Source: Streptomyces olivochromogenes
GTDB lineage: Bacteria > Actinomycetota > Actinomycetes > Streptomycetales > Streptomycetaceae
Length of the DNA stretch: 36,272 bases
Direction: 5' to 3'
Assembly (NCBI RefSeq): GCF_001514115.1
Contig: NZ_KQ948488.1
Coordinates: forward strand, 1 to 36,272
Shown here: positions 8,175 to 15,917 of the stretch, piece after piece
How positions within the stretch are numbered: position 1 is the first letter of the stretch
Layout: each line of letters starts with the position of its first letter
The notes under the pieces: generated by a model
Databases searched by the model: none
Told to the model about the DNA's origin: nothing
What the model saw: the letters and a program-made list of their open reading frames with translations, nothing else
Made by a program: the position numbers and the translations under genes

Positions 8175-10442
8175 ATGGCCGACCAAGGCGGGAACGTGTC
8201 CAATGCGATCAGCGGGGGGGTGTTCTTCCAACAGGTGATCCAGGGCCGCGACATCACGGTGATGCTGCCCCCAAAGGTTCCGCCAGCGCTGTCCGGTCTC
8301 CCCGCTCCCTCCCCCGCCTTCACCGGACGCCAGGCACACGTGGAGGAACTGCTGCGAGAACTGGTCCCTCGCGAGGAGCGGCAGCAGGCGACAGCGGTGG
8401 CACCGCAGCCGTCACGGATGGCAGTGGCAGGTCTTGCTGGTGTTGGGAAGACCGAGCTGGTCGTCCAGGTCGCCGTACGCGCGCTGCGCGAACCTGGCTG
8501 GTTCCCCGGCGGAGTGCTGTTCGTCGACCTGTTCGGTTACGACCCCGAACGTCGGCTCTCTCCCGAGCGGGCCCTGGACGGGTTTCTGCGCGCTCTGGGC
8601 ATTCCCGGCGAACACATCCCCAACGGCCTGCATGACCGGCAGCGACTGTATCGCAGCGTGCTGGCTGCCTTCGTCGAACAGGGCCAGCGGATCCTGGTGG
8701 TCATCGACAACGCCTCCAGTGCCGACCAGGCAGCTTCGCTGCTGCCCACCGACGGGATGACCGCCGCCCTGATCACCTCCCGCCACACCCTCGATATCGA
8801 CGCCCGTCTGCACGACCTGAACGTCCTCGATACCGACGCGTCCATTGCCCTGCTGCACCAGGCCCTACTGCAGTCCCGCGGTCCCACCGAGACTCGTGTC
8901 CAGGACGCCCCCGAAGCAGCCACAGCCATCGCTGACCTGTGCGCGGGCCTGCCCCTGGCCTTGCGTATCGCTGCCGCCCTGCTCGCCGACACCCCCACCC
9001 GCCCACTGGCCTCGCTCGCCCAAGCCCTGCAGGCAGAGCACTCCCGACTGGACCGGCTACGCCGGGAAGACCGCGCGGTGCGCGCCGCCTTCGATCTGTC
9101 CTACGAGCACCTCAGCAACGCTTCGGTCCGGCTGTTCCGCCTTTTCCCCATTAATGCCGGCTCCGACCTGTCGACGGAGAGCACAGCTGCTCTTGCCGAC
9201 CTGGATGTCTTCACCGCTGAGGAGCTCCTCCAGGACCTGAACCGCGCCCACCTGATCGAGACCTCCGGGTCCGTCTGGGGGCGCTGGCGCATGCACGATC
9301 TGATCCGGCTCTACGCCGATGGCCACAGCCGCGCTGGCGAGCACCGCGCCGAACGCGCCGCCGGAATCGAGCGGCTCTACGCTCACTACCTGGCCATCAC
9401 TCAGGACGCCGACACCTATCTGGGGCCCCAGAGGCTGGCGCAGCCGTCCGCTTGTTTCGCTGGCCGTACTGCAGCCCTGGAGTGGCTCGAATGGGAGATG
9501 TCGAACCTCGTTGAAGCCGCTACTAGTGCCCTCGAGGCCGGTCAGCCCTTGGCCGGGATCGGTTTGGCCATGGCGCTGGACTCTTACCTGGAACGGTGTC
9601 GGGCCTTCCCTGAAGCCGTAGCAGTCCACGAGGCGTCCCTAGCGTGTGCCGTGCGCCTTGACAGCCTCGAAGGACGGGCGAAGTCCCTAAACAACCTCGG
9701 GATCGCGTACAACGAGGTTGGTCGCAACGAGGAAGCCATGGCGGCGTTCACCCACGCCGCGCGGCTGTGCGCCAAACTGGGCAACCACTCCGAGCGGGGA
9801 AAAATCCTCAATGGTCTTGGAACTGTGCTGCGTGAAACAGGCCACCCTGCTAAGGCGGTCCAGGTGCATCAGGAGGCCCTCTCTCTCCAGCAGCAGTTGG
9901 GCGACGTTGCTGAACAGGCGGCGGTGCTGAACAACCTTTCGCTGGACCACCAGGACCTGAACGCACACTTCCAAGCTCTGGAGAACGCGAGGGAAGCCGC
10001 AGGGCTCTTCGGTCAGCTGGGCGATGGGAAGCAGGAGGGAACCGCTCTGTGCACCATGGCGCTGGCGCTCGACGAACTGGGACGACCACATGATGCTGTG
10101 CAGAAATGCGACTGTGCCATCAACGCTTTCCGTGTCAGTGACGATGCTCATCAGGAAGGCACTGCTCTCCTGACGAAAGCCCAGATCCTGGCCTTCTCAC
10201 TCGGTCGCTTCGAAGATGCCGTCTCATGCTGGACCCAAGCAGTCACCGTGTTCGAGCGGACAAACGAAAGAATCCTGCAGGTCAAGGCGTTCACGCTCCT
10301 GGGCTTGGCACTGGCCAGCCTGAACCGCCAAACTCACGCAATCTCGATGTTGAAGGAAGCCGTCAGGCTCGCTACCACCCTGGGCCTTGCCGAGGAACTA
10401 AACGAAGCCCAGACCTCTCTGGACATGATCAGAGCTTCTTGA
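8175..10442 (+). CDS. NB-ARC/TPR NLR-like receptor 1 with N-terminal ISGG motif
   Basis: This is a 755-aa STAND NTPase. N-terminus: VSNAISGGVFFQQVIQGR at residues 8-25, then a Pro-rich linker. NB-ARC: Walker A GLAGVGKT (about 86-93), Walker B RILVVIDNA (about 172-180), sensor-like ALITSRH (about 198-204), GLPL motif CAGLPLALRIAAALL (about 256-270) and MHD-type WRMHDLIRLYA (about 371-381). C-terminus: roughly seven tetratricopeptide-like units from about 480 (SLNNLGIAYNEVGR, ILNGLGTVLRETGH and others), the presumed ligand sensor. Such proteins are ATP-driven switches that oligomerise on trigger recognition. The preceding gene encodes a small effector bearing the matching motif, so I infer nucleation of the effector's motif by the receptor's N-terminus. 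The NTPase half closely matches the receptor at 10698-13247, while the TPR half differs. Confidence 0.85.
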   Translation: MADQGGNVSNAISGGVFFQQVIQGRDITVMLPPKVPPALSGLPAPSPAFTGRQAHVEELLRELVPREERQQATAVAPQPSRMAVAGLAGVGKTELVVQVAVRALREPGWFPGGVLFVDLFGYDPERRLSPERALDGFLRALGIPGEHIPNGLHDRQRLYRSVLAAFVEQGQRILVVIDNASSADQAASLLPTDGMTAALITSRHTLDIDARLHDLNVLDTDASIALLHQALLQSRGPTETRVQDAPEAATAIADLCAGLPLALRIAAALLADTPTRPLASLAQALQAEHSRLDRLRREDRAVRAAFDLSYEHLSNASVRLFRLFPINAGSDLSTESTAALADLDVFTAEELLQDLNRAHLIETSGSVWGRWRMHDLIRLYADGHSRAGEHRAERAAGIERLYAHYLAITQDADTYLGPQRLAQPSACFAGRTAALEWLEWEMSNLVEAATSALEAGQPLAGIGLAMALDSYLERCRAFPEAVAVHEASLACAVRLDSLEGRAKSLNNLGIAYNEVGRNEEAMAAFTHAARLCAKLGNHSERGKILNGLGTVLRETGHPAKAVQVHQEALSLQQQLGDVAEQAAVLNNLSLDHQDLNAHFQALENAREAAGLFGQLGDGKQEGTALCTMALALDELGRPHDAVQKCDCAINAFRVSDDAHQEGTALLTKAQILAFSLGRFEDAVSCWTQAVTVFERTNERILQVKAFTLLGLALASLNRQTHAISMLKEAVRLATTLGLAEELNEAQTSLDMIRAS

Positions 10443-10455
10443 GTGCTACCGAACA

Positions 10456-10701
10456 TCATTGCCTCGAGTAATCCTCCCCAGTCAGGACGAGGAGCTGGTC
10501 CACAGGGCCAGTCTGCTGGGGGCTGTTGCCTAGCGGACCGCTGGTGCTGCGCGTGACCGACCGGGGTCTCGGCGCGCCCTCCCCGTCCTGGCTGGAGCCC
10601 GAAGGGGGCCGGGCGACGAAGAGGGGCACGAGGTGATGTGCCAACTCACCGTCGGCGGGGTTCGCGCCGCCGCAGCGATTGAGCAGAGGGTGTTCGTTCA
10701 T
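10456..10701 (-). CDS. Possible small protein overlapping the end of NLR 2
   Basis: An 81-codon frame starts with ATGA overlapping the stop codon of the upstream receptor gene by 4 nt, the spacing typical of coupled genes in this window. It begins MNEHPLLNRCGGANPADGELAHHLVPLFVARP and then becomes Pro/Gly/Ser-rich. I recognise no family. It occupies most of the gap between the two convergent receptor genes, so it may instead be non-coding sequence with high-GC coding bias. No clear hairpin terminator was spotted in the gap. The coupling is the only evidence. Confidence 0.25.
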   Translation of the reverse strand: MNEHPLLNRCGGANPADGELAHHLVPLFVARPPSGSSQDGEGAPRPRSVTRSTSGPLGNSPQQTGPVDQLLVLTGEDYSRQ

Positions 10702-13247
10702 GGCCCAGTGCTGAGGCTGCCACCTCCAAGCCAGTTGGCCTCTGTGAGAAGTGCGATTGACTTCTCGTGCAAGGCCTTGCTCTTGCTGTCGCTATCACCA
10801 GTCGCGTCGAAGGCGGCAGCTGCCTGTGTATAGACGTTGATGGCCTCTTTGAACCGTCGTTCGTGGCCCAAGGCCGTGCCGAGGTTCATCAGTGCCTGGC
10901 CTTCGCCGTGGCGGTCGTCTGTCTCCCGGAAGACGGCGGCGGCCCGAGTGTGCGCGTCGATAGCTTTCTCAAACTGCCCAGCCCCTTGCATGGCGCCGCC
11001 GAGGTTGTTCAGTGTCCCGCCCTCTCCATGCCGGTCACCGGTCTCATGGCAAATGGCCAGGTCCTGGGTAAGGGCTTCGATGGCTTCGTCAAATCGCCGG
11101 GCCGCCGTAAGAGCTGTGCCAAGGTTGTTGAGTGCACGGCCTTCGCGGTGACGGTCCTTGGTCTCCCGATAGATATGCGCGGCCCGGTGGTGGGCGCTGA
11201 TGGCTTCGTCGATTCGCCGTTCGTTGCGCAGGGCTATGCCTAGGTTGTTCAGGGCCTGACCTTCGCCGTGGCGGTCGCCGGTTTCCTCGAAGTAGGCCGC
11301 GGCCCGGGTGTGTGCGCGGATGGCTCTACTGAACTGTCGGACCCCGAGCCGCGCAGTGCCGAGATTGTTGAGGGCCATGGCTTCGCCGTGGCGGTCACCG
11401 GTCGCTTCGAAGATCTTGGAAGCCCGCCAACAGGCAACGATGGCTTCCTCGAAATGGCGTGTCAATACGAGGGTGAAACCAAGATTGTTCAGCACCAAGG
11501 CTTCGCCGTGGCGGTCTTGGATTTCGCTGAAAACCTGGACGGCCTGTCGGAAGACGACGATGGATTCCTCAAAACCGCGCGCTTCCTGCAAGGCCGTGCC
11601 CAAGTTGAGCAGCGCCGCGCCTTCGATGCCACGGTCGTGAAGTTGTCGGCAGAGGGGCAGGCTTTGCTTGTGCGCGTCGATGGCTTCCTCGAACCTGCGC
11701 GCCTGGGCGAGAGCTGATCCGAGGTTGTTCAGCATCATAGTTTCGCCATTGAGATCGCCTGCCTCGCGGTAGACGGCCAGGGCCGTGGTGTTAAGAGTGA
11801 TCAAGTCGTCGAAATAGCGGCGTTGGCTCAGAAACCGAGCCAGCGAATCGGCAAGGGAGGTGGCGATGGTCGGGTAACCCAATGCGGGAGTAGTGGTTGC
11901 GGTGGTGATCAGGTTCGGGCGTTCCTCCTCCAACCAGGCCAATGCCTGCTCACGATCGGAGAACCGTAGCGAGACATCGCTGTCGTGCTCAGTCTTCAAG
12001 TGGGTGTCAGCGCCACGTGCAGTGGTCTGGTAGTGGTCGAGCAGACGGGACAACGCAGCAGTGTCCTGGTCTGTCGCGCCAGGTGTCCGTCCGTGCTCCT
12101 CGGCGTAGAGACGGACGAGGTCGTGCATCCGCCAGCGGCCCCAGATGCGCCCAGGTTCGATCAGGTGGGCGCGGGCTAGGTCCTGCAGCAGTTCCTCGGC
12201 CTGCACATGGTCTGCGTCGATCAAGTGGGCAGCGGATTCAGTGGAGACGTCCGGGCCGGGGTTCAGTGGTAGCAGGCGGAAAAGGGAGGCGTGCTGCTCG
12301 TCGAGGTGCTGGTAGGACAGGTCGAAGGCGGCGCGCACGGCGCGGTCCGCGCGGCGCAGCCGATCGAGCCGAGTGTGCGCTGCTTCCAGAGCGTTGACCA
12401 GGGAGGCCAAAGGACGGGTGGGTATGTCGGCGAGCAAGGCTGCGGCGATACGCAGAGCCAGTGGCAGGCCCGCGCACAACCGGGCGACGGCAGCGGCCGC
12501 TTCGGGTGCCTCGCTGACTCGGGTGTCGCCGTCGCCGCGGGCTTGAAAGAGAGCCTGCCGGATCAGCTCGACCGAGGCATCAGAATCCAGGATGTCCAGG
12601 TCGTGCAGGCGGGCGTCCACATCGAGAGTGTGGCGAGAGGTGAGAAGGGTCGCGGTCATGCCATCCGTGGGCAGCAACGGACGGACCTGATCAACTGTGG
12701 AAGCGTTGTCGATGACGACCAAAACCCGCTGGCTCTGTTCGGCGTAGGCAGCCAGCACACTGCGGTAGAGACGCGAGCGGTCCTGCAAGTCGGTGGGAAC
12801 GTGCTCGCCGGGTATCCCCAGTGCACGCAGCAGGCCGTCCAGAGCTCGTTCCGGAGTAAGACGGCGCTCGGTGTCGTAGCCGAACAGGTCCACGAAGAGC
12901 ACCCCGCCGGGAAACCAGCCCGGCTTCCGCAGGGCTCGCACCGCGATCTGTACGACGAGTTCGGTTTTGCCGACACCGGCCAGACCCGCCACCGCAGTGA
13001 CCATCGACGCCCGCTGCCGCCCCCCGTGGGGTGCGAGCCCCTCCAGCAATTGGTCCACGTGCGTGTCACGGCCGGTGAAGGCCAGCGAGGCCGCGGGCAG
13101 TGCGGACAGCGCCGGGGTGATCTGCGGGGGCAGTTGCACGGTGATGTCGCGCCCCTGGATTACCGCGTGGAAGAAGATGCCGCCGCTGATGAGGTTCGGG
13201 ACCCCGGCTCCGGTGTCTCCTTCCCCTGCTGTGTCTGTCTCGGTCAT
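10698..13247 (-). CDS. NB-ARC/TPR NLR-like receptor 2 with N-terminal ISGG motif
   Basis: This 849-aa STAND NTPase is paralogous to the one at 8175-10442. An acidic leader of about 16 residues precedes VPNLISGGIFFHAVIQGR, followed by RDITVQLPPQ. NB-ARC: Walker A GLAGVGKT (about 88-95), Walker B RVLVVIDNA, LLTSRHTLD, GLPL motif CAGLPLALRIAAALL and MHD-type WRMHDLVRLYAEEHG. C-terminus: at least eight tandem TPR-like units of about 40 residues with a strongly repeated core (TGDRHGEGQALNNLGTAL...RRFDEAI), between about 10830 and 11770. The units resemble one another more than those of receptor 1 do, suggesting recent repeat expansion. The gene lies 5 nt downstream of its small effector partner, on the opposite strand to and converging on the first pair. 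Trigger and output are inferred. Confidence 0.85.
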   Translation of the reverse strand: MTETDTAGEGDTGAGVPNLISGGIFFHAVIQGRDITVQLPPQITPALSALPAASLAFTGRDTHVDQLLEGLAPHGGRQRASMVTAVAGLAGVGKTELVVQIAVRALRKPGWFPGGVLFVDLFGYDTERRLTPERALDGLLRALGIPGEHVPTDLQDRSRLYRSVLAAYAEQSQRVLVVIDNASTVDQVRPLLPTDGMTATLLTSRHTLDVDARLHDLDILDSDASVELIRQALFQARGDGDTRVSEAPEAAAAVARLCAGLPLALRIAAALLADIPTRPLASLVNALEAAHTRLDRLRRADRAVRAAFDLSYQHLDEQHASLFRLLPLNPGPDVSTESAAHLIDADHVQAEELLQDLARAHLIEPGRIWGRWRMHDLVRLYAEEHGRTPGATDQDTAALSRLLDHYQTTARGADTHLKTEHDSDVSLRFSDREQALAWLEEERPNLITTATTTPALGYPTIATSLADSLARFLSQRRYFDDLITLNTTALAVYREAGDLNGETMMLNNLGSALAQARRFEEAIDAHKQSLPLCRQLHDRGIEGAALLNLGTALQEARGFEESIVVFRQAVQVFSEIQDRHGEALVLNNLGFTLVLTRHFEEAIVACWRASKIFEATGDRHGEAMALNNLGTARLGVRQFSRAIRAHTRAAAYFEETGDRHGEGQALNNLGIALRNERRIDEAISAHHRAAHIYRETKDRHREGRALNNLGTALTAARRFDEAIEALTQDLAICHETGDRHGEGGTLNNLGGAMQGAGQFEKAIDAHTRAAAVFRETDDRHGEGQALMNLGTALGHERRFKEAINVYTQAAAAFDATGDSDSKSKALHEKSIALLTEANWLGGGSLSTGP

Positions 13248-13252
13248 GCCGC

Positions 13253-13702
13253 TCAGCCCCGCGTCGGCGGTGTTCCGTCCCCCAGGGAGGACGACGGTGG
13301 TGGCGGAGTGGTGAACGAGATTCTGGAGAAGTCCCTCCCCTGCAGCACGGGCCCGTTCTGCGTGCCGCCGCTGATCGTGTTGTTCACGTCGCCGTCACCC
13401 GTGCGCACCAGCTTCGCCTGCCCATACCACTCCTGCAGGCTGGCGTGAAAGTCCGAGTCCACCGCAGCTCGAACCGCCAAGGCAGTACTGAGTGCCTGGG
13501 CGCGTGCAGGATCAGCTGGCGCCTGTCCCAGCGCTGCCACCTCTGCCTCCCCGGAACTGACCGCAGGAGTCTGGGCTCCATACTCGACGCGCTGGAACGG
13601 GCGCCGCACCAGAGCACTCAGGCCCGCCCATACCTGTCGGCCCGCCTCGCCACCTGCTCCGCCAGCCAACGCCGCCAGCAGCCCCACCGATATCGGATCC
13701 AT
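13253..13702 (-). CDS. Putative Bell-type cell-death effector 2 with C-terminal ISGG amyloid motif
   Basis: This 149-aa protein is a close paralogue of the one at 7717-8169. Its N-terminus, MDPISVGLLAALAGGAGGE, is nearly identical, and the basic stretch RQVWAGLSALVRRPFQR follows. The helical body shares ARAQALSTALAVRAA, and the C-terminal motif is VNNTISGGTQNGPVLQGR, followed by a Pro/Ser tail. It precedes the second NB-ARC gene by 5 nt, the same spacing as in the first pair. GAGG at 13712-13715 (reverse strand) serves as ribosome binding site. I infer a membrane-targeting effector switched on by receptor-templated aggregation of its C-terminus. There is no signal peptide with a cleavage site; the N-terminal hydrophobic stretch is short and glycine-rich, more like an insertion helix. 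Function is inferred from architecture. Confidence 0.75.
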   Translation of the reverse strand: MDPISVGLLAALAGGAGGEAGRQVWAGLSALVRRPFQRVEYGAQTPAVSSGEAEVAALGQAPADPARAQALSTALAVRAAVDSDFHASLQEWYGQAKLVRTGDGDVNNTISGGTQNGPVLQGRDFSRISFTTPPPPSSSLGDGTPPTRG

Positions 13703-13743
13703 GCCGAACCACCTCTGCAGTATGCGTGTTCACACCAGTGGAC

Positions 13744-13773
13744 ACGTTACGAGGAGCTGCAGTTCCGCCAAGC
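13744..13773 (-). promoter_or_regulatory. Candidate promoter of effector 2
   Basis: On the reverse strand TAACGT (13744-13749) is a TAnnnT-type -10 box, with TTGGCG about 16 nt upstream as a possible -35. The string GTAACGTGTCC corresponds to GATAGCGTGTCC at the same distance upstream of the paralogous effector. A second GGACACGTT copy (about 13779-13787) lies farther out. These are eye-level matches only. Confidence 0.4.
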
Positions 13774-14152
13774 CGAATCGGACACGTTGCCGTCCCGCTG
13801 TGTCCACACGGTTGGACCGGTGCCGCTGCGGTCGTCCACCATCAAGACGATGTCAGCGCCTGGCCCGCTGCCCCGTGTCAGGTCAGATCCCGCATCGTGT
13901 AGCCAGCAACCCCGATAATTCAGCCGCTTGCGCCTCGCGCTCTGGGGGGTGCAGGGGCTGAGCGGGCGTATGTGCTGGCGACGGCGGCGGCCGCTGTGAA
14001 TCCGACGGGAGCAGCGAAGGCTTCGGCCTTGCGCTGCGTGGCCTCACCGAGGGGATGTCCGGCCTCAGCCCACGGGCTATCACCGGCCGAATCAAGCAGC
14101 TCGGGACAAGCTGCCGCCCACGCGTATGAGCCGTGTTTGACACCGACCGATC
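13774..14152. other. Intergenic stretch without supported gene
   Basis: About 380 nt lie between the effector 2 promoter and the end of the XRE gene. Open frames here have Pro/Arg-rich translations with no recognisable family and are taken as GC-bias artefacts. Apart from the second GGACACGTT copy near 13780, nothing functional is seen. Confidence 0.4.
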
Positions 14153-15559
14153 TCAGGCGCTGACGGCCCCGGTACGAACGGCGTATTCCTTGAGGCCGGG
14201 GAGCGCGGCGGAGCCGTACACGAGGTCGGCGGTGAGGGCGCGGACTGCGGGTCGGCAGGCTTCTTCGGGGGCCTGGTGTTCGATGCCGCGCAGTGCGGCG
14301 TAAGTGGCCCGTGGATTGTTGAGTTGGTGCCACATACGGGCGGTGTCGGTGTAGAAGCGCGCCCGGCGTTCGGCGGTGGGTAGTCGTGCGGGGTTGATCG
14401 AGTCGGCGTACCTGATGCCTTCGTCCGGGGTGCCGAGGGCGTTGTGGATGCCGATGCGGTACAGCGCGCACTGCTGGGCACTGGCGTCCACGGTGAACAG
14501 CCCGGCGTCGGGGCCGGCGGGCAGGCGTTGGGCGCTCTGGTCGGCTTCGTCGGCGAGGTTCAGCGCGGTGGTGCGGTCGCCGGTGACGGCGGCGCTGTAC
14601 GCGGCGGTCAGCAGCAGGCTGGTCCGGACGGCGAGCGCGGACGGTGCCGGTGTTCCCCGTTCCGCGCCCAGGGTGGTGGCGGTGTGGGTGAGCAGGTCGA
14701 CGGCTGTATGTCCGCGTCCGGAGCGGCGCATGGCGATGGCGAGAACGCGGGCGGCTTCTCCCACGGGGGCGGGTTGTCCGCTCTCGCGGGCGGCGCGTAG
14801 GGCGCGATCTGCGGTCACCCAGGCGGTGTCCGAGTGGGCCTTGACGGTGAGTTCGGATGCCAGGACGTAGGCGCGCGCGACGATCGTGCTGGCGTGCTCG
14901 CGGCGGGTGCCGCTGAGTGAGTCGCGGGTGGCCTCGGCTGCCGCGATCAGGGCGGGGAGTTCCTCGCCCAGACTCGTGTAGCGGGCTTCGCGGAAGTCGC
15001 TGCGGGCTGCGGTGAGCGCGAGGGACAGCCGGTCCAGGGGCATTGGCTCGGCGGTGAGGGGCTGGAACAGCGCGGATTCCAGTGCTGCGGCGGGGTCTGT
15101 GGCGGTGCTGCTGTCCGCGGCAGCGGCCGTGGTGGCGGTGGAGGCCAGGGTGGCGCCGAGGCCGGCCGCTCCGGCAAGGAAGTTTCTGCGTCGCACCGGG
15201 TCGTCCTCCTGGTCCGCCGGGGCCTGGTCTGGGGCCACCCTAGTGGCCGGAAGGGCCAGGTGAGCCGACCTTGCCGCTTCCTGCGGTCCGGGTCGCCCGG
15301 GTGAGGAGGGGGCGAGTCCGAGTTCCTCCGGGGTGATGGTCAGGATGCGCGCGATGCGGATCAGGATCTCCCAGGGCGGGGTCAGTTCGTTCTTCTCCAC
15401 TCGGCATACCCAGGCCGCGGAGTAGCCGATCGTCGCGCCTAACTGGGCCTGGGTCATCCGGGGTCGGCGGGCATTGCGGCGGCTGCGGATGAGCACCCCC
15501 AAGTCCACTGCGACCACGGGCAGAACCACGGGATGCGGCGGTAGGGCGTGGATGCTCAT
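14153..15559 (-). CDS. XRE-family transcriptional regulator with TPR-like sensor domain
   Basis: The N-terminal helix-turn-helix (about residues 25-75) includes RMTQAQLGATIGYSAAWVCRVEKNEL and ITPEELGLAP. A linker with RRRNFLAGAAGLGATLAS follows; this resembles a Tat motif but is common in cytoplasmic Streptomyces regulators of this type. The C-terminal ~300 residues are helical and TPR-like, typical of regulators that sense a small ligand or peptide. AGGAGG (reverse strand, 15564-15569) lies 4 nt before ATG 15559, which is preferred over TTG 15562. The gene is divergent from the peptide/oxygenase operon, and a 19-bp inverted repeat lies between them, so it probably controls that operon. The ligand is unknown. 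Confidence 0.75.
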   Translation of the reverse strand: MSIHALPPHPVVLPVVAVDLGVLIRSRRNARRPRMTQAQLGATIGYSAAWVCRVEKNELTPPWEILIRIARILTITPEELGLAPSSPGRPGPQEAARSAHLALPATRVAPDQAPADQEDDPVRRRNFLAGAAGLGATLASTATTAAAADSSTATDPAAALESALFQPLTAEPMPLDRLSLALTAARSDFREARYTSLGEELPALIAAAEATRDSLSGTRREHASTIVARAYVLASELTVKAHSDTAWVTADRALRAARESGQPAPVGEAARVLAIAMRRSGRGHTAVDLLTHTATTLGAERGTPAPSALAVRTSLLLTAAYSAAVTGDRTTALNLADEADQSAQRLPAGPDAGLFTVDASAQQCALYRIGIHNALGTPDEGIRYADSINPARLPTAERRARFYTDTARMWHQLNNPRATYAALRGIEHQAPEEACRPAVRALTADLVYGSAALPGLKEYAVRTGAVSA

Positions 15560-15637
15560 CAAGCCTCCTGGACATGCCCTGCGTGGGGATATTCACGGTA
15601 TCCGCCTGGGCCGGGGCAGGCTGTTCGTCTTTGCTGA

Positions 15638-15656
15638 ACTTGCGGATTCTGCAAGT
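15638..15656. promoter_or_regulatory. Inverted repeat in divergent promoter region, candidate XRE operator
   Basis: ACTTGC and GCAAGT form perfect 6-bp arms around a 7-nt centre (GGATTCT). The site lies between the regulator and the peptide operon, and a possible promoter (TTGAGG near 15659 and TATCGG near 15680) follows it towards the operon. Its position suits an operator for the divergent XRE protein. Confidence 0.45.
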
Positions 15657-15748
15657 CGCTTGAGGATGCTCCCGGCCTTGTATCGGGGTGGTCTGTCGGG
15701 GCGGTTTTCTGAGGGCAGCCGGCCATCGTGAGCCGGACGGTTCGTCTC

Positions 15749-15754
15749 AGGAGG
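15749..15754 (+). promoter_or_regulatory. Strong Shine-Dalgarno of the 45-aa peptide gene
   Basis: A perfect AGGAGG lies 6 nt before ATG 15761. It is the main evidence that this very short frame is translated. Confidence 0.6.
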
Positions 15755-15760
15755 TTCCTG

Positions 15761-15898
15761 ATGCCGCACACCACCACCCAGTCCTCGGAGCCGGGCAGCG
15801 GGCTGGTCCGTGCCCGCCGTCAGATCAACGCCGCCCGGGTCCGCGGGGCAACGCCGTCAGACGGCGGCGGCACCGGCCGCTCGGACGGTAACGACTAG
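15761..15898 (+). CDS. 45-aa peptide, candidate modified-peptide precursor
   Basis: This short frame follows a perfect AGGAGG and is the first gene of the operon, 19 nt before the JmjC/cupin gene. It starts MPHTTTQSSEPGSGLV, has a basic helical middle (RARRQINAARVRG) and ends in a Gly/Ser/Asp/Asn-rich tail (GGGTGRSDGND). There is no signal peptide and no Cys. A tiny leader-like gene followed by an oxygenase, a reductase and a kinase-fold protein suggests a ribosomally made, post-translationally modified peptide, with Arg, Asn or Asp as candidate hydroxylation targets. It could instead be a signalling peptide for the divergent XRE regulator. No known precursor family was recognised, so the role is speculative. 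Confidence 0.5.
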   Translation: MPHTTTQSSEPGSGLVRARRQINAARVRGATPSDGGGTGRSDGND

Positions 15899-15917
15899 TC
15901 GAGGACGATCTGAAGCG

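Noticed and set aside
10830..11770. DNA tandem repeats of about 120 bp
   Set aside because: They are the coding units of TPR motifs in receptor 2, not a separate repeat array.
13883..14143. Reverse-strand frame of 86 codons upstream of effector 2
   Set aside because: Pro/Arg-rich translation without family resemblance or RBS; considered non-coding.
15165..15220. Apparent Tat signal (RRRNFLAGAAGL) in the XRE regulator
   Set aside because: It lies about 120 residues inside a helix-turn-helix protein; common in cytoplasmic Streptomyces regulators, not an export signal.
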